From the NCBI GenBank assembly GCA_900540635.1, contig UQGU01000048.1, forward strand, positions 1 through 17,528: a stretch of DNA of 17,528 nt, read 5' to 3'. Position numbers and translations under genes: made by a program. Below the pieces are notes generated by a model that saw only the letters and a program-made list of their open reading frames with translations, did no database searches and was not told where the DNA came from. This document shows positions 1 to 7,409 of this stretch, in pieces; positions within the stretch are counted from its first letter, which is position 1, and each line of letters begins with the position of its first letter. This DNA comes from an uncultured Eubacteriales bacterium (GTDB lineage: Bacteria; Bacillota; Clostridia; Oscillospirales; Oscillospiraceae).

Positions 1-842
<842 letters not shown>

Positions 843-845
<3 letters not shown>

Positions 846-860
846 GCTGTTTCCAGCTTA
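843..860 (+). other. Small hairpin at the end of pckA
   Basis: A perfect 7-bp inverted repeat (TAAGCTG / CAGCTTA, 4-nt loop) starts on the pckA stop codon. No T-run follows, so it is not a standard intrinsic terminator. It may protect an mRNA 3' end or mark a processing site; the function is not shown by sequence. Confidence 0.45.
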
Positions 861-879
861 GCATTTCGTTCGTATTCAC

Positions 880-912
880 GGTACCGGCAGGGGGAAACCC
901 CTGCTGGTATCC
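880..912 (+). other. Imperfect GC-rich hairpin in the pckA-oadA spacer
   Basis: The arm GGTACCGGCAGGG (880-892) pairs with CCCTGCTGGTATCC (899-912) through one bulge and one G-T pair, leaving a short A-rich loop. No T-tract follows, so strong termination is unlikely. It is the middle of three hairpins that fill the pckA-oadA spacer. Confidence 0.5.
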
Positions 913-917
913 GGAGT

Positions 918-984
918 TCGGCAGTGGGGTGAATCTGTGGGGATAAATGGGAAATTTGTCCCCAGAGATTTCCCCATATGCCGA
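918..984 (+). promoter_or_regulatory. Long extended hairpin in the oadA leader
   Basis: Two consecutive complementary blocks form one long stem: TCGGCA (918-923) with TGCCGA (979-984), GGGG (926-929) with CCCC (972-975), and AATCTGTGGGGA (932-943) with TCCCCAGAGATT (959-970, one mismatch). The loop is 944-958. It ends 16 nt before the oadA Shine-Dalgarno (GGAGG, 1001-1005). I see no convincing -35/-10 pair in this spacer, so the hairpin most likely lies in a pckA-oad transcript as a processing, stability or attenuation element. That role is inference. Confidence 0.55.
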
Positions 985-1014
985 GAATATTCATTTTAAC
1001 GGAGGTTAAAACCA

Positions 1015-2424
1015 ATGGCTCAGAAAGTCCAATTCACTGAAACCGTCCTTCGTGATGCAAACCAGTCTCTGATGGCTACCCGTATGGCTTTTTCCGATAT
1101 GGAGGGCATCCTGTCCACCATGGATAAGGCCGGCTACTATTCCGTCGAGTGCTGGGGCGGCGCTACCTTTGACAGCTGCCTGCGTTACCTGGACGAAGAT
1201 CCCTGGGAGCGCCTGCGCGCTTTCCGCAAGGCTATGCCCAACACCCGGCTCCAGATGCTGCTGCGCGGCCAGAACCTGCTGGGTTACAAGCACTATCATG
1301 ACGACGTTGTGGAGAAGTTCGTGGAGCTGTCCATCAAGAACGGCATCGATGTGCTGCGTATCTTCGACGCACTGAACGATTTCCGCAACATCCGCACCGC
1401 TCTGGAGGCTACCAAGAAGTACGCCACCGCCAACACCGTGGCTTCCGGCTGCATTTCCTACACCCAGTCCCCCGTGCACACCCCCGCCAAGTACGCCGAG
1501 ATGTGCAAGGAGCTGCAGAGCATGGGCTTCGATACCATCTGCCTGAAGGATATGGCCGGTACCATGAGCCCCAACGAGGCTGAGCAGCTGTTCAAGGGCA
1601 TCAAGGACGCAGGCGTGACCCTGCCCCTGATCCTGCACACCCACTGCACCACCGGCATGGCTTACATGACCGTTATGAAGGCCATCGAGGCCGGTGTGGA
1701 CATCATCGACACCGCTACCTCCTGCTTCTCCAACGGCACTTCCCAGCCCGCTACCGAGACCATCTACTACGCTCTGTCCGAGCTGGGCATCGAGACCGGC
1801 CTGAACGAGGAAGTCATCAACAAGGTCAACGATTACTTCAAGCCCGTAAAGCAGAAGTACATCGACTCCGGCCGCATCAACCCCAAGTCCATGGGTACCG
1901 ATGCCCAGGCTCTGGTTTACAAGGTCCCCGGCGGCATGCTGTCCAACATGATCGCCAACCTGACCGATATGCACGCCATGGATAAGTTCGACGCCGCTCT
2001 GGCTGAGATCCCCTCCGTCCGGAAGGACATGGGCTATCCTCCTCTGGTCACCCCTCTGTCCCAGATGGTTGGCAACCAGGCCGTTACCAACGTCCTGGTG
2101 GGCGAGCGCTACAAGAACATCTCCAAGGAAGTCAAGGCTTACTTCAAGGGTGAGTACGGCATTGCCCCCGCTCCCGTGAACGCCGACCTGGAGAAGCGCA
2201 TCCTGGACGAGGCCGGTATGTCCACTCCTCTGGACTGCCGCGTGGAGGACAGCAAGCGCACCGGTAAGGAATTCGAGGACGCCAAGGCTGCTCTGGGCGA
2301 TCTGGCTCAGTCCGAAGAGGATGTTATGAGCTACATCTGCTTCCCTGCCCAGGCCGAAAAGTACCTGGAAGGCCGCAAGGCAAAGGAAGAGAACAAGGCT
2401 ACCTATACCATCGTCGAAGCCTAA
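1015..2424 (+). CDS. oadA: Oxaloacetate decarboxylase alpha subunit (carboxyltransferase domain)
   Basis: This 469-residue protein is the carboxyltransferase of a biotin-dependent oxaloacetate decarboxylase. It moves the carboxyl group of oxaloacetate to biotin, leaving pyruvate. Pyruvate-type (not acyl-CoA-type) carboxyltransferase motifs are all present: TVLRDANQS with metal ligand Asp14, MLLRGQN at 81-87, CLKDMAG with the carbamylated Lys178, and the metal ligands His208 and His210 in LHTHCTTG. A conserved PYC_OADA-type C-terminal region follows. Unlike Klebsiella OadA it has no C-terminal biotin domain; that domain is encoded separately two genes downstream. GGAGG at 1001-1005 precedes the ATG. 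It is first of four genes spaced 2-15 nt apart. A free-standing 5S-type transcarboxylase subunit is possible in principle, but the neighbouring membrane beta and gamma subunits argue for the sodium pump. Confidence 0.93.
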   Translation: MAQKVQFTETVLRDANQSLMATRMAFSDMEGILSTMDKAGYYSVECWGGATFDSCLRYLDEDPWERLRAFRKAMPNTRLQMLLRGQNLLGYKHYHDDVVEKFVELSIKNGIDVLRIFDALNDFRNIRTALEATKKYATANTVASGCISYTQSPVHTPAKYAEMCKELQSMGFDTICLKDMAGTMSPNEAEQLFKGIKDAGVTLPLILHTHCTTGMAYMTVMKAIEAGVDIIDTATSCFSNGTSQPATETIYYALSELGIETGLNEEVINKVNDYFKPVKQKYIDSGRINPKSMGTDAQALVYKVPGGMLSNMIANLTDMHAMDKFDAALAEIPSVRKDMGYPPLVTPLSQMVGNQAVTNVLVGERYKNISKEVKAYFKGEYGIAPAPVNADLEKRILDEAGMSTPLDCRVEDSKRTGKEFEDAKAALGDLAQSEEDVMSYICFPAQAEKYLEGRKAKEENKATYTIVEA

Positions 2425-2439
2425 GGAGGGTATCAAACT

Positions 2440-2790
2440 ATGATCCTTGCTTCTGATATTTCCATTGGCGAGGCCGGTGTCTACGCACTGCTGGGCTATG
2501 CCGTCGTTTTCTTCGGCATTGTCCTGCTGATGATTGTGATCACTGCCTTTGGCAAGTATTTTGCTTCCAAGGACGCCAACCTGGCTGCCGCTGCCGCTTC
2601 CGCCGCCCAGGCTGCCGCCCCCGTTGCTCCCGCCGCAGCGCCCAAGGCTGTGGCTCCCGGCTCCGCCGGCGAACTGGCGCTCCATGATGTGGAGCCCAAG
2701 ACCGCAGCAATGCTCATGGCCATCGTGGCCGACAAGATGGGCAAGCCTCTGAACGAGCTGCGCTTCATTTCCATTAAGGAGGTCAAATAA
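2440..2790 (+). CDS. oadG: Oxaloacetate decarboxylase gamma/delta-type membrane subunit (OadG family)
   Basis: This 116-residue protein has one membrane segment at about residues 13-37 (ALLGYAVVFFGIVLLMIVI), then an Ala/Pro-rich hinge at about 50-75. It ends in a conserved block containing KTAAMLMAIVADKMGKPLNELRF. This matches OadG-type subunits (PF04277), which anchor the soluble carboxyltransferase to the OadB pump and assist complex assembly. GGAGGG lies just upstream of the ATG; the gene starts 15 nt after oadA and is followed within 2 nt by the biotin carrier. Many gamma subunits are shorter and end in a metal-binding tail; here the C-terminal block resembles the delta subunit of methylmalonyl-CoA decarboxylases. 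The exact subunit name is therefore a matter of convention. Confidence 0.85.
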   Translation: MILASDISIGEAGVYALLGYAVVFFGIVLLMIVITAFGKYFASKDANLAAAAASAAQAAAPVAPAAAPKAVAPGSAGELALHDVEPKTAAMLMAIVADKMGKPLNELRFISIKEVK

Positions 2791-2792
2791 TC

Positions 2793-3194
2793 ATGAAATA
2801 CAAAGTGACTCTGAAGGGCCGTACTTACGAGGTCGAGGTGGAAGCCGGCGAGGCCATCCTGCTGGACGAGTACGAGGCCATTGCTCCTTCCGCTCCCGCT
2901 GCTGCGCCCGTAGCCGCTCCTGCCGCAGCCCCCGCTGCCGCTGCCCCCGCTCCTGCTGCCGCTCCCGTTGTGACCGGCGCCGGTGAGCCCGTCAATGCCC
3001 CCATGCCCGGCAACATCCTGAAGGTCAATGTGACGAACGGTCAGGCTGTCAAGGCCGGCGACGTGCTGTGCGTCCTGGAGGCTATGAAGATGGAGAACGA
3101 GATCATGGCTCCCAAGGACGGAACCGTTACCCAGGTCCTGGTTTCCAAGGGTGCCAACGTGGACACCGGTGCGCCTCTGGTCGTGATCGGTTAA
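2793..3194 (+). CDS. Biotin carrier subunit of the sodium-pumping decarboxylase
   Basis: A 133-residue biotin/lipoyl attachment protein. Residues 1-30 form a short N-terminal segment (MKYKVTLKGRTYEVEVEAGE). A flexible Ala/Pro linker spans about 31-58, and residues 65-133 are a complete biotinyl domain with EAMKMENE at 96-103, where Lys99 is the biotinylation site. It carries CO2 as carboxybiotin from the OadA active site to the OadB membrane subunit, where decarboxylation drives Na+ export. The long linker fits the large swing needed between the two sites. GGAGG precedes the ATG and the gap to the previous gene is 2 nt, so translation is probably coupled. This is the split-out form of the domain that in Klebsiella is fused to OadA; it equals the C subunit (MmdC/GcdC type) of related decarboxylases. 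Confidence 0.93.
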   Translation: MKYKVTLKGRTYEVEVEAGEAILLDEYEAIAPSAPAAAPVAAPAAAPAAAAPAPAAAPVVTGAGEPVNAPMPGNILKVNVTNGQAVKAGDVLCVLEAMKMENEIMAPKDGTVTQVLVSKGANVDTGAPLVVIG

Positions 3195-3206
3195 GGAGGG
3201 CTCCCA

Positions 3207-4421
3207 ATGAATGTTGGTGCTATCCTTGGCAAGTTGTGGAATAATTCCGGCTTTGCCGCGATTATTACCGGCTTTGTCTCCAATAACGGCTGGCAGAACC
3301 TGGTGATGCTGGCCATTGCCTGTGTGCTGCTGTACCTGGCTATTGTTAAGAAGTTCGAGCCCCTGCTGCTGGTGGGCATTGCCTTCGGCTGCCTGCTGAC
3401 CAACCTGCCCAATGCTGGCCTTTATCATCAGGAGCTGTGGGATGCCTTTATGGACCCCTCCAGCCCCATGTATCACAGCTTCGGCCAGATCATGCGGGAA
3501 GGCGGCCTGCTTGACATCTTCTACATCGGTGTCAAGACCAGCCTGTACCCCTGCCTGATCTTCATGGGCGTTGGCGCTATGACCGACTTTGGTCCCCTGA
3601 TCTCCAACCCCAAGAGCCTGCTGCTGGGCGCTGCTGCTCAGCTGGGCGTGTTCGTGGCCTTCTTCGGTGCTGTGTGCATGGGCTTCACCGGCAAGGAAGC
3701 TGCCTCCATCGGCATCATCGGTGGTGCTGACGGCCCCACCGCCATCTTCCTGACCACTCGTCTGGCTCCCCACCTGCTGGGCGCCATCGCCGTGGCCGCT
3801 TATTCCTACATGGCCCTGATTCCTCTGATTCAGCCCCCCATTATGAATCTGCTGACCACCCCCGAGAGCCGGAAGATCAAGATGGTCCAGACCCGGAACG
3901 TGTCCAAGACCGAGAAGATCATCTTCCCCATCATCGTCACCTTGTTCGTGGCCCTGCTGCTGCCCGACACCGCGCCTCTGATCGGCTGCCTGATGCTGGG
4001 CAACCTGTTCAAGGAGACCGGCTGCACCGACCGTCTGTCCGACACCGTGCAGAACGCTCTGATGAACATCGTCACCATCCTGCTGTCCACCGCCGTGGGC
4101 TCCACCATGGTTGGCTCCTCCTTCCTGACCGCACAGACCCTGAAGATCGTGGTCCTGGGCGTTGTCGCCTTCGGTATCTCCACCGCCGGCGGCCTGCTGG
4201 GCGGCAACGTCATGTGCCTGGCCACCAAGGGCAAGGTCAACCCCCTCATCGGCTCCGCCGGTGTGTCCGCCGTGCCTATGGCTGCCCGTGTGGCCAATAA
4301 GGAAGGCCAGAAGGCCAACCCCTCCAACTTCCTGCTGATGCACGCCATGGGCCCCAACGTGGCCGGTGTCATCGGCTCCGCCATCGCCGCAGGCTTCCTG
4401 CTGAGCGTCTTCGGCGGCTAA
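3207..4421 (+). CDS. oadB: Sodium-pumping oxaloacetate decarboxylase beta subunit
   Basis: A 404-residue polytopic membrane protein of the OAD_beta family (PF03977), which decarboxylates carboxybiotin and couples this to Na+ export. Key signatures are GIIGGADGPTAIF at 169-181, with Asp175 in the position of the Na+-binding Asp of OadB. Also present are the Asn/Gly-rich segment GGLLGGNVMC at 328-337 and the conserved block AGVSAVPMAARV at 351-362. Hydrophobic segments run along the whole length. The N-terminus (about 1-110) is slightly shorter than in some homologues but complete. RBS GGAGGG (3196-3201) lies 5 nt before the ATG, and the gene starts 12 nt after the biotin carrier stop. It is last in the operon and is followed by a strong terminator at 4435-4465. 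Its partners show that the carboxybiotin donor comes from an oxaloacetate-type alpha subunit. Confidence 0.95.
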   Translation: MNVGAILGKLWNNSGFAAIITGFVSNNGWQNLVMLAIACVLLYLAIVKKFEPLLLVGIAFGCLLTNLPNAGLYHQELWDAFMDPSSPMYHSFGQIMREGGLLDIFYIGVKTSLYPCLIFMGVGAMTDFGPLISNPKSLLLGAAAQLGVFVAFFGAVCMGFTGKEAASIGIIGGADGPTAIFLTTRLAPHLLGAIAVAAYSYMALIPLIQPPIMNLLTTPESRKIKMVQTRNVSKTEKIIFPIIVTLFVALLLPDTAPLIGCLMLGNLFKETGCTDRLSDTVQNALMNIVTILLSTAVGSTMVGSSFLTAQTLKIVVLGVVAFGISTAGGLLGGNVMCLATKGKVNPLIGSAGVSAVPMAARVANKEGQKANPSNFLLMHAMGPNVAGVIGSAIAAGFLLSVFGG

Positions 4422-4434
4422 GCAATTCCGTAAC

Positions 4435-4465
4435 AAAGGCCCGCTGCTTTTCGCAGCGGGCCTTT
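4435..4465 (+). terminator. Intrinsic terminator of the oad operon
   Basis: A perfect 13-bp stem (AAAGGCCCGCTGC / GCAGCGGGCCTTT) with a TTTTC loop lies 13 nt after the oadB stop and is followed by CCTCGTTCATTT. It sits between converging genes (oadB and the TetR gene), so it may act in both directions. Its T-run is best placed for the + strand. Confidence 0.85.
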
Positions 4466-4508
4466 CCTCGTTCATTTACTGCCGCTTTTGGAATACCGTG
4501 TCCGCAGA

Positions 4509-5057
4509 TCATTGAAACAGCGACAGGCTGCTCTTTACAATCCGATTGACGAAGGAAATGACTTCCTCACGACTGTACTTGTCATAGCCTCCGACGACAA
4601 CGTGCATCAGGCCGTTTGACAAGTGGGTATAGAGCATTTCCAGCTCCGCGTCGGTAGCATGGCGTAGCTTTTGCTTCCAGTAGGCAATGCTCTCATCTCT
4701 GGCAAGGTCGATCATCCTTTGCAAAACAGACGCACTTGCACCTTGGAAGATCAGCACCCGGCAGGTGTCCTCGTGTTGCTCCACCATTGCATAGATCGCT
4801 TCAATGAGGGCGGTCACATCAAAGGAATCTACCAACTTCAACGATTTCTGAAACGCTTCCAGTAGTTCTTGCTCGATGCTTTCCAACAGTGCAAAGCAAT
4901 CACTGTAATGAGCGTAAAAGGTCGCGCGGTTCAGCTCCGCCATTTCACAGACCTCTTTAACGGTGATCTTGTTGACAGGCTTTTGTTTGAGCAGAGTTAA
5001 AAAGGATTCCTTCAAAACTCGCTGCGTATATCGGATTCTTGCATCGGTTTTCCTCAT
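4509..5057 (-). CDS. TetR/AcrR-family transcriptional regulator
   Basis: A 182-residue regulator if translation starts at 5057 (MRKTDARIRYTQR). The frame is open further upstream to 5201, but a GGAG sequence sits about 8 nt before the 5057 ATG, and TetR proteins start just before helix 1, so the short start is chosen. The N-terminal helix-turn-helix is clear: RVLKESFLTLL, then ITVKEVCEMAELNRATFYAHY at about residues 31-51, a textbook TetR recognition helix. The remaining ~120 residues form the variable ligand-binding/dimer domain with no recognisable ligand signature. The gene is divergent from the epimerase/dehydratase at 5228. The two promoters overlap on a palindrome (5169-5183), which suggests it represses itself and its neighbour. 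Base composition is clearly more AT-rich than the flanking genes. Confidence 0.9.
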   Translation of the reverse strand: MRKTDARIRYTQRVLKESFLTLLKQKPVNKITVKEVCEMAELNRATFYAHYSDCFALLESIEQELLEAFQKSLKLVDSFDVTALIEAIYAMVEQHEDTCRVLIFQGASASVLQRMIDLARDESIAYWKQKLRHATDAELEMLYTHLSNGLMHVVVGGYDKYSREEVISFVNRIVKSSLSLFQ

Positions 5058-5148
5058 AGAAAAAACTCCAAACATAAAAAATTTACAAATTTTTGCGGCA
5101 CTGACGCCGTATATGTCGGTTATCTTTCGCGTAACAACGAGTTGTCGG

Positions 5149-5177
5149 TTGTTGCAAAAGTTCATTTTAAGTATACT
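5149..5177 (+). promoter_or_regulatory. Promoter of the epimerase/dehydratase gene
   Basis: TTGTTG (5149-5154), a 17-bp spacer and TATACT (5172-5177) give a good sigma-A type promoter about 45 nt upstream of the GTG start at 5228. The -10 lies inside the 15-bp palindrome. Confidence 0.65.
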
Positions 5178-5183
5178 ATACTT
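5169..5183. promoter_or_regulatory. Perfect 15-bp palindrome, candidate TetR operator
   Basis: AAGTATA-C-TATACTT is a perfect odd-length inverted repeat in the middle of the divergent intergenic region. It contains the -10 elements of both divergent promoters. Length, symmetry and position are typical of TetR-family operators; binding by the adjacent regulator is inferred. Other repeated words nearby are ACTTGTC (5180 and 5200, 20 bp apart) and TGTCGGTT (5114 and 5143). Confidence 0.6.
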
Positions 5184-5198
5184 GTCAAAGATAATCAA
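5170..5198 (-). promoter_or_regulatory. Promoter of the TetR-family gene
   Basis: Read on the - strand, TTGATT (5198-5193), a 17-bp spacer and TATACT (5175-5170) mirror the + strand promoter. The two -10 elements overlap within the palindrome. The predicted transcript would have a leader of about 105 nt before the ATG at 5057. Confidence 0.55.
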
Positions 5199-5227
5199 CA
5201 CTTGTCGTTTGGTTTGGAGGTAATTAC

Positions 5228-6232
5228 GTGTTTCAAAAGTATCTTGTTACAGGCGCAACCGGCTTTCTCGGACGTGCCGTGGTCGCGCAGCTTCTTGAAA
5301 GAAAGGCAGAAATCCACGCCCTTGTCATGGAAAATGATCCTCTGGCGCGGGAACTTCCGCAAGAGGTTCATTCCGTTGTCGGTGATGTATGTGATGAAAG
5401 CTCCATGAATTGTTTCTTCTCCGGTGCAGACCGGCAAACCTGCGTCATACATTGCGCCGGTATTGTATCGGTAGCTTCTCATCCGGGCAATCGGATTTAC
5501 CGGGTGAATGTTGGGGGAACCAACAATATTCTGCGCTTGTGCGCAGAATACGGCGTTGGAAAACTCGTGTATGTCAGCTCAGTCCACGCCGTTCCAGAAA
5601 AACCCAAGGGAACGGAGATCACAGAGGATGCCGTGTTTTCGCCGGAACTGGTGCGGGGCGATTACGCAAAGAGTAAGGCCATCGCAACTGCCCTGGTTTT
5701 TGATGCTGCGAAGCGGGGGCTGAATGCCAGCGTGGTATTTCCCTCCGGCATCATCGGTCCGGGGGACAGTGGGAAAGGCAGCATCACCAATATGCTGCTG
5801 GCCTTTCTCAGTGGAAAGTTGCCGGTAGCGGTAAAGGGAGGGTATGATTTCGTAGATGTGCGGGATGTTGCATCCGGGATTACCGCCTGTGCGGAACATG
5901 GCCTGCCCGGTCACGGTTATATTCTCTCCGGCCACTATGCCTCTATCCGCGACATACTGGAAGCGGCAAAGAAAACGCTTAATCTTAGACGTGCGGTATC
6001 CTATCTGCCGATCTGTTTTGCTAAGGTTGTTGCGCCGATTTATGAGAGATGGAGTTTGCGGAAACAGAAGCCGCTATACTTCACACCATACGCTGTGGCC
6101 GTTCTCGATTCCAACGGCATTTTCAGCCGGAAAGCCGCTGCCGACACTTTCGGCTATGAACCGAGATCGTTGCAAAGCACCATCCTGGATACCGTTCTGT
6201 GGCTGAAAGGCAGCGCAAATGGTCATGGATAA
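5228..6232 (+). CDS. NAD-dependent epimerase/dehydratase family protein (extended SDR)
   Basis: A 334-residue extended short-chain dehydrogenase. The Rossmann nucleotide site TGATGFLG is at residues 8-15. The acidic region after the second strand and the CAG motif near 76-78 are present, as is the catalytic triad Ser117/118, Tyr146 and Lys150 in YAKSK. FPSGIIGPGD at 171-180 is the usual conserved block of NAD(P)-dependent sugar epimerases, dihydroflavonol-reductase-like and HpnA-like proteins. The substrate cannot be read from the sequence; candidates are a nucleotide sugar, an aldehyde or ketone, or a sterol-like compound. Translation starts at GTG 5228, supported by GGAGG at 5216-5220; no ATG nearby fits. 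The gene stands alone, divergent from a TetR regulator, so induction by a small molecule that the enzyme modifies is a plausible reading. Codon use is AT-richer than in neighbouring genes. Confidence 0.85.
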   Translation: MFQKYLVTGATGFLGRAVVAQLLERKAEIHALVMENDPLARELPQEVHSVVGDVCDESSMNCFFSGADRQTCVIHCAGIVSVASHPGNRIYRVNVGGTNNILRLCAEYGVGKLVYVSSVHAVPEKPKGTEITEDAVFSPELVRGDYAKSKAIATALVFDAAKRGLNASVVFPSGIIGPGDSGKGSITNMLLAFLSGKLPVAVKGGYDFVDVRDVASGITACAEHGLPGHGYILSGHYASIRDILEAAKKTLNLRRAVSYLPICFAKVVAPIYERWSLRKQKPLYFTPYAVAVLDSNGIFSRKAAADTFGYEPRSLQSTILDTVLWLKGSANGHG

Positions 6233-6265
6233 TGATAAAACAGAGCATACAGCACAGAGATACGA

Positions 6266-6292
6266 CAATAATACCTGTAACGCCTATTATTG
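6266..6292. other. AT-rich inverted repeat
   Basis: CAATAATA (6266-6273) and TATTATTG (6285-6292) form a perfect 8-bp inverted repeat with an 11-nt loop, in the spacer after the epimerase gene. Too weak to be a terminator on its own; no function assigned. Confidence 0.35.
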
Positions 6293-6306
6293 CAAACAGC
6301 AGAAAT

Positions 6307-6344
6307 GCGGGACGCAGTAGCCGAAGATGGCCGCTGCGTCCCGC
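6307..6344. terminator. Terminator between converging genes
   Basis: GCGGGACGCAG (6307-6317) pairs perfectly with CTGCGTCCCGC (6334-6344), and an inner GCC/GGC pairing (6320-6322 with 6329-6331) closes a small loop. GTTTGTGTATTT follows on the + strand; the other side is less T-rich. It lies between the epimerase stop (6232, +) and the LysR stop (6356, -) and probably serves both, best on the + strand. Confidence 0.7.
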
Positions 6345-6355
6345 GTTTGTGTATT

Positions 6356-7273
6356 TCATTTCTGCTGCCCCAAGTAGGCCTTCATCTCCCGCAGGAAGGT
6401 TTCGCCGAGCTCGTCCAGCTCCGTGTTCTTCGGCTGGATGTAGCCGATCTCCATCTTTGCGTTCTGATTGTCCTTGTCCTCCTGGTAGGGCACGGCCAGG
6501 TAATCCGTGCCGTTGAGCTCCTCGCAGATGATGCCGGAGCAGAGGGTGAAGCCGTTGAGGCCGACCATCAGGTTCAGCATGGTGGCCCGGTCTGTGGCCC
6601 GGATCATCTGGGGATATTCCCGTTCCGAGAGAATTTCCTCGGCAAAGTAGGAGGAGCTCTGGTCCCCCTGCTCAAAGCACAGGCAGGGATAGGCGCACAG
6701 CTCGTCCATGGTGATGGATTCGTTCTTCGCCAGAGGGTGCCCCTTCCACAGGTACACATAGGCGCTGCACTCCACCAGCGGGTGGAATTCCAGCCGGTTT
6801 TCGGCAAAGAGCTTGTTCAGCACCGTCCGGTTGTGCTTGGAACGGAAGAGAATGCCAATGTCGCTGCGGCGCTGGGCCACATCGTGGATCACGTCGATGG
6901 TCCGGGTCTCCCGGATGGCGTACTCAAACCGCGTTGCGTCAAACTGCCGCACGGTTTCCACGAAGGCCTTGGTCACGAAGGAGTAGTGCTGGGTGGAAAC
7001 GCCGAAAATGCGCTTCTTGGGCCGGAGATACTCCTGCTCCATGAGCTCGTATTGCTGGTAGACCTGCCGGGCATAGTGCAAAAACCGCCGCCCGTCGTTG
7101 GTCAGGGTCACGCCCCGGTTGGTGCGGTTGAAGATGGTAACGCCCACCTCCTGCTCCAGCTCCTGAATGGCCCCGGTGAGGGCCGGCTGGGTCACGTAAA
7201 GCTGCTCTGCCGCCCGGTTCATAGACCCGGTCTGGGCAATGGTGAGGCAGTAGCGGATCTGCTGTAAAGTCAT
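6356..7273 (-). CDS. LysR-family transcriptional regulator
   Basis: A 305-residue LysR-type regulator. Residues 1-60 are the winged helix-turn-helix (MTLQQIRYCLTIAQTGSMNRAAEQL, then VTQPALTGAIQELEQEVGVTIFNR). The rest is the two-lobe substrate-binding domain, starting around residue 90. GGAGG lies about 7 nt before the ATG at 7273. It follows an O-acetylhomoserine sulfhydrylase gene on the same strand, separated by 136 nt that hold a palindromic repeat element. I see no clear promoter of its own, so it may be co-transcribed. LysR-like inverted repeats at the sulfhydrylase promoter (8774-8825) make control of sulfur amino acid synthesis the most likely role; the co-inducer is unknown (O-acetylserine or O-acetylhomoserine would fit the family). 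Confidence 0.92.
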   Translation of the reverse strand: MTLQQIRYCLTIAQTGSMNRAAEQLYVTQPALTGAIQELEQEVGVTIFNRTNRGVTLTNDGRRFLHYARQVYQQYELMEQEYLRPKKRIFGVSTQHYSFVTKAFVETVRQFDATRFEYAIRETRTIDVIHDVAQRRSDIGILFRSKHNRTVLNKLFAENRLEFHPLVECSAYVYLWKGHPLAKNESITMDELCAYPCLCFEQGDQSSSYFAEEILSEREYPQMIRATDRATMLNLMVGLNGFTLCSGIICEELNGTDYLAVPYQEDKDNQNAKMEIGYIQPKNTELDELGETFLREMKAYLGQQK

Positions 7274-7306
7274 AGGGCCTCCTTCTGACGAAGTGTACGA
7301 TAGACG

Positions 7307-7407
7307 AGTTGACAGTTGACAATTGCGGTGTCCCTTCGGGACGATTTTGAAATCATTTCCGAAGGAAATACCTTAACTGTCAACTGTCAACTGTTCACTG
7401 TCAACTT
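7307..7407. repeat. Palindromic intergenic repeat element (MITE-like)
   Basis: This 101-bp block fills most of the spacer between the sulfhydrylase stop and the LysR gene. Its ends are an 18-bp inverted repeat (7307-7324 with 7375-7392, one mismatch) built from heptamers: TTGACAG/TTGACAA on the left, and CTGTCAA, CTGTCAA, CTGTTCA, CTGTCAA (7377-7404) on the right. The core holds three back-to-back palindromes: GTCCC-TTC-GGGAC (7330-7342), GATTT-TG-AAATC (7343-7354) and ATTTCC-GAA-GGAAAT (7355-7369). There is no coding potential. The design resembles non-autonomous mobile or REP-like repeats of clostridial genomes. On the - strand the right-hand heptamers read TTGACAG, which contains a -35 consensus, so an effect on LysR transcription is conceivable. 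Confidence 0.7.
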
Positions 7408-7409
7408 GC

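Noticed and set aside
1006..4475. Long - strand open frames (559 and 659 codons) opposite the oad operon
   Set aside because: Same cause: antisense shadow of highly biased codons; low-complexity His/Gly/Gln/Val composition and no domains.
5058..5201. N-terminal extension of the TetR gene by 48 codons
   Set aside because: The extension covers the promoter and palindrome region, has no TetR homology, and a GGAG site favours the start at 5057.
6233..6355. Small open frame starting at ATG 6232 after the epimerase gene
   Set aside because: It runs through the terminator hairpin and into the antisense of the LysR gene; no ribosome binding site.
7377..7404. Tandem heptamers resembling a mini CRISPR array
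   Set aside because: Units of 7 bp directly adjacent with no spacers and no cas genes; they are the arm of a palindromic repeat.
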